Part shown: in pieces, positions 24,101 through 36,100 of the stretch | Numbering within the stretch: position 1 is the stretch's first letter | Layout of the letters: every line of letters starts with the position of its first letter | Assembly (NCBI RefSeq): GCF_033807575.1 | Contig: NC_084721.1 | Span: 4,402,001 to 4,466,000, forward strand | Reading direction: 5' to 3' | Length of the DNA: 64,000 nucleotides | From: Cydia pomonella | Taxonomy: Eukaryota; Arthropoda; Insecta; Lepidoptera; Tortricidae | Made by a program: the position numbers and the translations under genes | The notes under the pieces: generated by a model | What the model saw: the letters and a program-made list of their open reading frames with translations, nothing else | What the model was told of the DNA's origin: nothing | The model's database searches: none

Positions 24101-27100
24101 GTCAGTAGATAATAGGCAGCTATGTTTAACGAATCACCGTTTTTTAAGCCATGCAATGTTGGACATGGTAAGCAATTGAGGAAGTTGACGGTAAGACCAA
24201 AGAGTAAAATAAGTATATAGGTTGGTACCTAAGACTTTACAAATAAAAGTCAGTATTTAACAAAAAAAATATCTATTTCAATGGAACAACTTGGCTAAGA
24301 GCCTTCGAGTCTCGAATAAGGACTTCAGGATTATATTTTGTCTGGTTTCGCTTTCTGTATGGAACTTTGATGCGCTTTTTGAAGAAAGTTATGAGAGACC
24401 GCCACTTGGACTGGCGTATTTTGGTGGATGAGTCCTTGATGGCGCAGGGTCTGTTGAGGGTCGACGTGCAGCGGTATGCGCCGTGTGAGTGCTCGCACTT
24501 CAGGCGCCGCTTGAACGACGCCTCGCTGTCGGAGCAATCGCCGCTGGAGTGGGACAACCCTCGCGACGTGGACGCGCAGCATTCCTCGAGCGAATACCGA
24601 TCTTCTGTCTGCTCCAGTTCCTGCATTCCATTACATATTCACAATAATTATTCTCTTTCTTGACTGATGGAATATAGTCGAAAATTATCATTTATCTCCA
24701 AATAATGCTTTTCGAGGTGGGAGGACATCACTGCACAATATGATTTCTGTTATTTTTCAAACAAAAGATTTTCCGAAACGGTTTAATCTGTTTGACATTG
24801 ATAGAATGGAAGATGACAATTCTTAAAGTGTCTAAAAGTTGAAAAAAAAAGTTAGGTGTAGATAAGAAGTAGGTATTATGCATGCAATATTCGATATATA
24901 AAGGCCTGTGCACACCGGATGCGTGTGCGTAGACTTGCACGTGCGCGTTGTAATATGCAGATACTTATGAGAGACAGCACACCGCTTGCGTGACGTGTGC
25001 GTGCACATCCGTTCCAACATTTTAGCGCACGTGCACGTCTATGCACACGCAACCGGTTTTCTGGCCTTTAAAGACTTCTATGTTTTATTGTTTGCTACTC
25101 AGATGTGAAAGTTGTGGAAAATTTCACAGGAAACAAGGGAAACTTTCGTTATTGGAAATTGAAAAATTTGAGAAGTCCCCGTAACTTCTTCATGTGGAAA
25201 TTTACCATTTAGAACCGACGGCACATGAGTATATACCTAGTTTCAAGTTACGACACTCAATGTTTAAATGATTCTTACAGGCCTCCGATGAAGTATTAGA
25301 AAAAGCCGTAGATGCTGCTCTAGAAGCAGGGTACCGTCACTTCGACTCTGCGCGAGCTTATGAAAATGAAGCGGCCCTTGGGCGCTCGCTGCGCCGGTGG
25401 ATCGGTGACAACCCTGCCAGAAGAAAAGAGCTTTTCGTTGTCACCAAGTTGCCACCTGGAGGTCAGTTTCAAGCAATGTTTAGCGTTTAACGCGCTATAC
25501 ATATTAGTGAGGAGCATTTATGTAACAATGATTAGAATTTAGAATAGTAATAATATTGTATTATATATACAAATGCATGCACACTCATTAGAAAGCAGAA
25601 AAAAATTAAATTACGTGTTACAACTTGCCCCATATGCTCATTATGTCTACTTAATGGAATATATCAAAAACTACAAACTTTAGAAGAATTAAAAAAAGCA
25701 AATGAAAGCCAGATAAATTTACATTGTAAGAATGAAAAAGCAATTAGAATAACAAATAATTTCATTTTAATAATCAATTTTTTTTTAAGTGTGTTTTTTA
25801 AGATACTTGCCCGAAAAAGAGCACCTGTGTATACTGTATATCTTCTTGTTTCGATGTCTGGCAGAGCACTAGCGGTGTTTAGGTTATGCATCGAGTTATG
25901 AGAAGGACATTCAGCACAAAATTTTAATCAAAATACATATCTGAAATTCGAGGTCACAATTGAGTGTTACAACTTGCCCTTGTTACAACTAGCCCCACGC
26001 TCTTCTACTGACACCTCCTCCTACCTCTAATGACATTATATACGTACTATATAATAAATACAATAGCTTATTACTTATTATACGTCAAAAGCGAGAAGAA
26101 AGAACAAAATTAAATGCGGTTATGAATATGGAGCACGGTACGACATTATGAATAGATAATAGATATAGAGCGAAGTGAGGTCACAGGGTCAATTACTTTT
26201 GTGAGACAATATTTTTAATAGTTATTCTTTAACGAATGTTCATAAAATTTAATAGAGATTTAGTTCATATAATACCTAACTGTTAAAAAATTACCTAATG
26301 GTTGAACTGAATTTAACCTTTTCTGATCCGCTTTACTTGCCAGGTAATCGGCCTGATCTAGTACCAGAATACTTCAACGCATCATTAAGAGACCTGGGGC
26401 TGGAATACCTGGACCTGTACCTGATGCACACGCCGTTCGCGTTCGAGCACGTGCCTGGAGACCTGCACCCGAAGAACCCTGACGGCTCCATGAGGGTCGA
26501 TCTCACAACTGATCTCATCGCTGTTTGGAAGGTACGTCTAAGTTGGTATAATCTAGGCAAGCAAACTAAAAACAACCACATTTACCGGAACATGTTAATA
26601 TTTTATCTTAGTTTTAGACCAGTATACGCGATGTACCCTATTATTCCACTATCTATACGGTGCTGCTCTACTTGCCTCTATAAATGCAGCTGTACATACA
26701 TATACGCTAAGAAATATACCTATGCCAAGGAGTTCTTATTCTGAAGGAACATCGTCAAAAGGAAGATCAAGCCAGTGTGAAGGTCTTTGGTAATCTTTAA
26801 AGTGTAATTGCATACTAAACTGAACTGTCACCCTAAACATGAGAATAACAGCACCCTCTTGACAATGATCATATATTTCTGGTCGGGCTTTAATTATAAA
26901 GTCCCTACGTTCCAGTGGAACGCGGGAAAAGAGTCTTTATAATATAAACCAAACTCTTAATTCAAAATGTCATTGTCAACATTACATTTGCAAAAACAAA
27001 AAGAATATCTGTCAATTTTTTAATGTCACATACATTAGACTTCACTTCCACCTCCCATCAAACAAATAAATTTTAATAGTGTAACAATAAACTTACAAAA

Positions 27101-30100
27101 TGGGTGTAAAATTTACTGAAAAAATCAATGACTCGTACAACTACAATGGGATTTTCCACAATTCTGAAGTATACAAAGAATGCAGCCATCTCAAAACCAA
27201 ACCAAAAAAGATCTTAAATGCGATTAAGTCTCGCATCCTGACCCAAACACCGCAGAAAGTTAACAATAAACAAAACATTAAAAACCACGATGAAGAACCG
27301 TGGTCGAACGGTCTCGGGTCCCCTCCTTCCAACAATAACATTGAAAGAAAGAAAAAAATATCAGAAAGTGATACGTTCAGTCCGCCCGAATATGCAGTTG
27401 TTGGGCATGTCCCAGCAGGTGAAACTGAAGAGCAGACTCTTCGTGAAATAGAATTAACAGACGCAGTACAAGAATCACTTGATAACAGTACACTTACAGA
27501 AGGGGTTAGCGTTAAGCTGCATGGTCCCCGAAAGATATGGAATACAGTTAATATACCAAGGTTTCTTTGCCCTTGCTGCACAGGTGAAGATGCCATAGAA
27601 ACAATGCATATTCCCAAGGATTCCTACGAAAGTATTGATCTATCTAAAAAATCGAATGTTACGTTGCCACCTCTTGATATAGATACATCCCTATTGAGTA
27701 TTGTGACTTACACACCAAAGCGCATGCGGCTTATAAACAAATCAAAAATGTATATTAATACCGTTAAAAATATCATTCGTAACACGTGGCAATACATATA
27801 ATAATGTTCTACGGAATTTATTATCATACAACAAACTCTATAAAAAAATATTGTACGTCACGACTAGATTGAGATCTATTTGGATACACCAGCAGCAACG
27901 TTGCAGTACATGGAAGTTGTGGAATCAGGTAATTAAAATAGTAGAATTTTGTAATCATTATTTATTTATTTATTATTATTATTTATGTTCCTATGTATAC
28001 CTGTTGAACCAGGTCACAGCTGGAATGGGGCATAGGTTAGATACATTAAAATATAAAATAAATATTTGACAAATAAATTAAAAATTAACTTAGTCAACAA
28101 AAGGAGACCAAAAACTGGTGAGAAAGTATATAAAATTAAGCTGGACTAAACAAAACTAGAGTTATACCAAGCTAACATGGCAGCGATTTTGATAGCACAG
28201 ACCGTGCAAGTGTTACTTTAAACGCCAAACTTCTATGAAATTATGTCGTTAACACTTGCACAGTCAGTCCTATCAAAATCGCTGCCATGTTAGCTTGGAC
28301 AAACTCTCGTTTTGTTTAGTCTAATTTTATTTTTTATACTTTCTCAGCAGTTTTTTTTTTAATTTACAGATAAAAATTGCGAGTTTCCTTTAAAACTTTA
28401 ACGTATGTCATTAGGTATGTCTAAACCAAGTCACATAGTAGCAGCGTCGCAGCCAAAAAGGCGTTTTTCACTAAGTCATTACAGAAACAATTTTTTACAA
28501 AATTATTTCTAAAACAAGACCGATTTGAATAAACTTTGTATGACATTTTAGTCTCTAAATGCGGTCAAGAATACACCTTTAAAATCTGTCGGGTTTTAAC
28601 AGCCCACGGACCCCACGGGTGTGTATAGGTAATTAATTAAATATTATCCAGTGTAAATTACCCGTGAGGACTTCAGTCCCTGGCGACCCTAGAGATTCAT
28701 TACCATTTCATCAGTGGGCCCTTCGTGTGGCTGGCCAGGCCTAATTTAGTCAAGAGTCACGTCACGAGGGTCTCATAGTGGAGTGGTATGAGTACTTACA
28801 TTTTTTACGCGGAGGTAAGAAAAAACACGAAAAAAAGAAATTTCCCAGTTTTATATATACAAATTCTAATCGCTCTATTTTCTTTATACTAAACTAGTAC
28901 CAACCATATAATATGTTACGTAAAAGTTTCATTAATTTGAGCATGTCGTTTTACTCGTACTGTGAGAGCGGAACTTTGATTGTATGGGAAAAAGCCGCGG
29001 CGAGTTCGTGCGCCTTTTGACAATCAAAAGGTTAAGTAATCATTCGTTAACTGCGTTGCTGTTAGGAAACTAGAATAATTTTTACTAAAACCAAGCTGTA
29101 TTTCCTCGTATTAACCGTGGTCCCATTTCTTTGATTCGCAGGGGTATTTTGTTTACCCGTTGTCCTACCGTTCTTAACAGTGTTCACCAGTGGTTTTACG
29201 GGTAATTTATTTTTACCATTGTCCCACCATTGCTAAACATTCATTATAAACAATAGCTAATAGATTTTATTCCAATCGTTTCTTTTCCAAAAACATTTCC
29301 TCTACAACGTAACTAGACGGAACCCCGAAAAAAAGGGGCATCGGCTAAAGGTTGTGGCGCCATCGCTCGAAACGATGCCTCCATACCTTTGGCCTTTGAT
29401 CTATTAGATGGCGCCACTTTTTGATATTTAACAAATTCAACACATATCAATGAAAGAATAAGGATCAAAGTCAAATGTCGTTCTAAAAGTTTTAATCATG
29501 TGTCGAAAGCAGAGATGGGCATTTCGTACTTGATTCCTGATTCCATGATTACTCGAAATTGCTTTTGGAATCTGATTACCGATTCCCAGATTACTTTGTA
29601 ATCTGACTAGCTGATTACTAAGTACAATTACGTTTGAGGAATCAGGAATCATCTGTTGGAATATTACAATTACTAGTAATTGGGAATCAGTGTCGATTCC
29701 TTATTACAGTTATGGATTACTTGATTCCTTTCAGATTACTTCAAAATATACTTTGTTATAAATAAAGCTATATGTCTGAGTACCGACGTAAAAGTACATT
29801 TCGATTTACTATAAAGATGCATCTTATTTGTATCCGGTGTGCAGATTTCAAAAATGATGACCCAACATGGCGGCCATGCACTATGTCTAGTACTAGTACT
29901 AGTAGGTTTTAGGGAGTGGAGATTTCGAAAATTATGCCCATTTGAAAATTTTCGAAATCTGAATTCCCTAAAACCTATAAAACGACATCCATGACGACTT
30001 TTATGGCATACTGCACGGCCGCCATCTTGGATTCTTAAATAATCATTATTTTACAGTAATTATACAGTTTCACACATAAAATGTATTTGTCTTCTGGGAT

Positions 30101-33100
30101 AAGAACGAAGGAAATTATTTTGACATTAAGTAATTGTAATTTAGTCTGGATAATATTACGTAATCAGATTACTCGAGTAATTGATTACCGAGGAATCACG
30201 ATTACACTTGTAGTTAGATATATTCAATTCCGAAGGAATCAATTACGCAAGTAATCGGCGGGATTGATTACAGTAATTTAGATTACCAGAGGAATCGATT
30301 ACTAAGGAATCATAATTACTGTAATGTAATGTGTAATTTAAATCCAAAAGTAATTGATTACGCCCAACTCTGGTCGAAAGATGGCAGTAAATTTACTGTG
30401 GCTACGGAGTTTTCTTTAACAATCCACCTCTATTTCTAATCTCTTGCCAAGAACGCTTCAACCTACTTTTAAAATCCAGATTAAGGCCAAGTCATCTGTC
30501 ATCTGTCACGAAAGAAAAAATATACTGTCACCCGCCACCTTCTGACAACATCAAATCAAATCCCATGTTTAGGTAACATAACTATTAAAAATAGTAGTGT
30601 CAATTCAACAATGAATCCAACTTACATCAAAGTTAAAATTGGAAATGAGTAGGCAGTGTTCAGAAGTGAAAATTAATGTGTCTCGGGTTTGGGAATGCCC
30701 TCATCCTATCACCAACAATGTCAACCGCGAGTTATAAAATGTCCAAGAGGAGGAAGATGCGGACAGCCGGCGGCACCCCGGCGGCTAAAAGCTTGCTCAG
30801 ATCAATGTCCCAACCCACGTCAATGTCGGTACGAAAAAAAGTCCCGTGACTGGGAGTTTTTCTGTAAGTACATGTGTTGCTGCGGATGGTGCTGCACCAA
30901 GAAATGTGTCACATGTTGTAGCCAATGCAAAAAATGTTGCCAATGCAAAACATGCATAAGGAAACCGAAAGGACCAAAAGTGCTTAAAGATAAAAAAGGA
31001 AAGATACAGTTGAGGCCGCCAGCCCCCGCAGGCCTAGCTCCGCCTGGTCCCGCTGGCCTAGCTCCGCCCAGTGCTGCAGGCCTAGCCCCGCCTGGCCCTG
31101 CTGGCCTCACTCCGCCCGGCCCCGCTGGCCTAGCTCCTCCCGGTCCCGCTGGCCTAGGCTCGCCTGCCCCCGCAGGCCTAGTCCCAGCCACTCCGGGTGC
31201 TACCAACCTACCGTCTCCTGCAGGGGCTACTAATATTAAACAACCCTCCCCTGAAGAAGCTATGAACGCTGCCAAAGTACAGGCAAGCGCACAGGTAGGA
31301 CCTCAGAATGTTAGAAAAGAGTCTAAGGGAATTCCTGGCTCTAGCAAAACTTCCATCACAAATCTTGCAACAGCCAAAGGAAGACGAGAATCGAGCCTTG
31401 ATGCAAAAATAGAAAACGCACAGGTTGAGGACAATAATGTGCAGAAAGCGGTGGAATTTAAAAATAGAAAAAATGTTTATTATTTATATTATTGTAAAGT
31501 TGGAAGTATGAAGTCAATGAAAGAATCGAAATCTACCATTCCTAAACCTCCCGAGATTTTACCACACTTTCGGGCCTACGGCAAGTCATTGCAGTGTATC
31601 TATGTGGAAAATAATGCGTTAGAAATGAAACATTCGGAATGCATACAAAAAGGTACAAACGCGATTAAGAGCGATAACTCGCTTCATAAAGATCGTTTCA
31701 TAATGCCTGAAAGCGCAATCCCCGGTCCTTCCCAATCTACAAAATCTCCACACACGCAGCGAAGACCATTTTCAGATGGACTATTCTGGCTTTGGGGAAG
31801 GAAAAAAAGAAACAAAAACGTTGAAGCCCCACAAGACAAAACAGCAAATTCGTCCAGTTCCTCATTAAAAAGTCGCACCAGAACTAAGGAAGAAAATTCG
31901 CTCAATGTAAACTGTCCAACCTCGACTATCACGCATTACGACAAACTTTACGCTTATCATTTAAAAGCAAATTCGTCCAGTTCCACATTAAAAAGACGCA
32001 CCAAAGCTCAAGAAGAGAATTCGCTCAGTGTAAACTGTCCGATCTCGACTATCACACATTACGACAAACTTTACGCTTATCATTTAAAAGCAAATTCGTC
32101 CAGTTCCACATTAAAAAGACGCACCAAAGCTCAAGAAGAGAATTCGCTCAGTGTAAACTGTCCGATCTCGACTATCACACATTACGACAAACTTTACGCT
32201 TATCATTTAAAAGCAAATTCGTCCAGTTCCACATTAAAAAGACGCACCAAAGCTCAAGAAGAGAATTCGCTCAGTGTAAACTGTCCGATCTCGACTATCA
32301 CACATTACGACAAACTTTACGCTTATCATTTAAATCAGAAAGTGTATAAAGATTCTCAATCTGTAAACAAGGAAATACCGTCGATCCAAGATAACACTCG
32401 TATTACGATTCGTCAATCGAGGCGTCGCAATAGACGTGGTTTCGATCTTACAACAGCGTTACGGAAGCTAAGCAAGAAATCCAGTATATCTCCAGTAATT
32501 CGCAAACCATCGACTACCACCGTCGTAATACACCTATCAGACTTTCAATTTAGTGATAGTTCAACAATGCTGAGGATTCCTACTGTGTCCAACCTGTTCC
32601 AAAATAAAGAATTTCAAAAGCCATTAATAATCAAAGATTGTGATAAATCATAAAAAATAAATAAAAGTTATGTACCATTACAAATAAAGCGTATGATTTT
32701 CTCCGTTCACCTTCCCATTGCTTAAATACTAAAACCAGTTTTTAACCTTTAAGTCCACAGCGGCAAGATACTTGCCATCAAACTTAAACAAAAACGCATG
32801 TCTACCTATATAATAAGAATTACAGTTCGATATTTAATGACTAGTAAAGAATGTCCAATGGCGTAATGGTTAACCCAATATGTGGAGTTAGTACAGTCAG
32901 AGCTTAGGAGCTTGTTTTTTTTCTGAGATCTGTTAACTTTTTTTAGAGTCCGTTTTACATGAAATAGTTTTGGTGGGATATAATTTACCACTTCAGCTTG
33001 GGAAAATAATATTTCGTAAATCTACCCGGATATTTTGATTCTCCTGAAACTTTGTTTTGTTTGTTTGTTTGTTTGTTTGAAACTTTTTTCCTGGATTGAT

Positions 33101-36100
33101 AATAATTACATGAATGTTTTTTGTCGATTTAGTTAGTTCTTGGATTGTTTTTCAATTGCGGATTCTGGGGATTCGCGGGGTCTACAGCTCACAGAGGCAC
33201 TAATACAATGTATTCAATTGTTTCTCCAGAGCTTGTTGAAACTGAAGGAGTCCGGCGCAGTACGACACGTCGGAGTCTCCAACCTGAACGCGGAGCAACT
33301 CGCTAGGGTTTGTGCTGTGGAAAAACCGGCTTGCCTGCAGGTTTGTGCCTGATTAATAATGTTACCATGTTTTTGTATAGCCTAACTGATCCTCTGTCAA
33401 TCATGTGTCCGTCAATTTGTTGTATATCATTATATTCCCTGTATGTTAGGTAATGTATACCTTCCATTAACAACGCCTAAGGTCTACTCCAACTTCTGTT
33501 GTAAATTATTGCGCGAATCCAACTAAATTAGTCTCAAGATCTCAAAAAATCATTACTGTCTTATAGAAAAGCTTAATGTCTAATTACCCATACAGAAGTT
33601 TGTAAGTACAGTCGAATTCATAATAATAATATACATTTCGTCACCTTAATTCATTGAAATAAGGTGAAAAATGTACACCTATTTATGAGCTGAACTGTAA
33701 TAAATACCGTTGAATCACTATGAAGAGGATAACGCATTTGTAGGTGGAAGTACATCTGCTGTGCCAGCAGCCGGCGCTGCTGGCCGAAGCCAAACGGCTC
33801 GGCGTGCCTGTGGTCGCGTACTCGTCGCTCGGCTCCAAGGCCCTCGCCGACATGCTAGCTGAAAAGACTGGGTAAGTGCGGTGGGACCTCTCTCTGGTCG
33901 TCTGGTCGACTGAGAAACGTGATCATCCCTGGATATTACCTTTGAAGTGTAGAGACACCTATCCGTCACTCCTCTAGGCTGAGTTTTCACCGGAGATGAG
34001 CGAGGAACCAATAGTGACCGACTAGATCTGCGCTGATCGAGGGTACGTAAATAAAGTGATTCTATTGATTCTTAACTAACACATCCCTCGCTACGCAACC
34101 TCGCACATCTCTGGTGGAAACGCAGCCTTACAACAGAGCAAAAGTTAGAGGAAGTGGAGTCCTTTAATTACGATTAATTGTGATGTCCACCTGGTTGGCG
34201 ATAACCACAACCGAGTTATCCGCGACCACGACCAATGAGACCCGCGTCGAAACGTCGGAAATAAAGGTAACAAAATAAATTCGCAATCCCTGTTTTAAAT
34301 ATGGTATAAAATCTATATTACTCGTAAATGGAAAAGGGACTTCATTGTTTTACAAATAATAAAACTACGTTAGAAGTGTCTGCTTTGGTATCTTGTTTAT
34401 TATTTTATTGTTTCTTGCATCAATAAAAAAAAATTAAACATTCACTTTTAGTTAAGACAAGCGGAAAAGCCGTTGGCATTGAAACTTAAGATAGAAACGT
34501 TTAATTTATTTACTACCTACACTACTTCCGAATGGCATTCGATTTCGTATTATTAACTTCCTTCTACCAATAAATAAGTAGGTATTTATCTAACTTGTGT
34601 TACGTTTACAACAATGTCTACTTGTGATGCTTTTAAATCGATATTTCGAATATAATACGTTTATTTAATTACTTTTTACAGCAGTTCATAGGTATAACCT
34701 ATCTTATTGGAAACAATTTCCCAATATTTCAATTTCGTTGGCAAAGTAATACTCGGTTGAAGTGTCAATGATGACCCCCCTCTTAGTTTTATTTTGACAA
34801 CTAGATAGCAGTCTTGGTCTTGAGCCATCCTATAAGACTTGCGGATGAACGTTTTGACAATTCTCACAAGTTACCCACTGCGTTTGCCTAACGGCACCTA
34901 CTTGATCTTTTACTTGTTTTGCGTTGAAATTACAATCTGTTATTTAACTTGCGATGTTTGTATGTTCGGGTTATATTTTGCAAGTTAAATTAGACCGACT
35001 TCCCATTATTCGGTTGAGATCACGTGATGTAAGTTGGGTAACAATGAAATAATAGGTATGGTACCATCGAACTGATCTGATTGGGCCCAGGAGGTGGCCA
35101 TAGGAACGCTTAGATAAAAGACAACGATACCGAATTATGTTTTGGTTTGTTACAATTGACTCGATGAGCAAAAACTTGCATGATGTATAAAAAATAAAAA
35201 CTTATAAGTTGTTTAATCAACAGGCGCTCATACCCCGACCTGCTGACGTTGGAGCCGGTGACCCGGGCAGCGGCGGCGCTCGGGCGCACGCCCGCGCAGG
35301 TACTGCTCCGGCACGCGCTGCAGCGCGGCATCGCCGCCATCCCGAAGAGCACCAACCCGCAGCGGATCCAACAGGTAGTTGACCGATGTGTGTTTACTAA
35401 TATAGACACGCTCATATCCAGACCTGACGCTGGGGCCAATAGCTCGGGTGGCGAGGCATGGTCGGTATTTAACAATTTTTCAGTAACATCTTTAACCCTT
35501 CGAACGCCACGCCTATCGTTCTGCGGCCAGTCACCGAGAACCTTGTCGGAATGCACAAAGGTTGATATTGAGCTGTAACCGCGCGCGTCAGTGAACGTAT
35601 TTAGTGGTAAAAGGGTTAACTGACCATTGGTTAACCTTATAATGTTGCAATAAAGCTTACGAATGGGCAGGCACTCCTGGCCGGATATTGGTTTGTGTAT
35701 AGATATGAATGCTCACATCGCTGGAGGTGTTAACTGGGTCTAATATTATTCAATCAGATGGTTGATGACAAGTTTTTTCCTAATTTCTGTGTGGCAGAAA
35801 CGTTGGCTGAGTGTGACCAAAGAAAACTTATTATAGAGGCGTATTGTCAAAGTAAACTTTGTAGTCAACTAAATTTATTTTTCAATGAATATTTTTTTTC
35901 TCGTACAATAAAGTGTTTACTTACTTAATTTACAGCCAGCTTTCGGTATATGACTAAAACTCTTAGAATGACATACGGCTATTTGACCCATTACTACAGT
36001 TGTAATGTAATTTCTAGACTTAAAGCTGATTATTTTTGTTCGGTATTGTTACTATTTGGCTTGGCACCGACTTCAAACATATCAGTTACACATACTTAAA

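Larger units (their letters stand above)
21248..25280. other. AKR intron 1 (repeat-rich)
   Basis: Holds MITEs at 21470-21593, 21630-21717, 22941-23874, 23954-24198 and 24903-25076, plus the minus-strand ORF at 24273-24626. The remainder shows nothing recognisable. Confidence 0.6.

Noticed and set aside
27141..27617. 158-codon minus-strand ORF
   Set aside because: Antisense shadow of the 27100-27801 gene.
30820..31275. 151-codon minus-strand ORF rich in RPAGPGGA
   Set aside because: It is the mirror of the proline/glycine repeat in the plus-strand gene; repeats keep the opposite frame open.
32850..32900. tRNA A-box-like sequence (GGCGTAATGGTTAAC)
   Set aside because: No B box and no foldable cloverleaf nearby.
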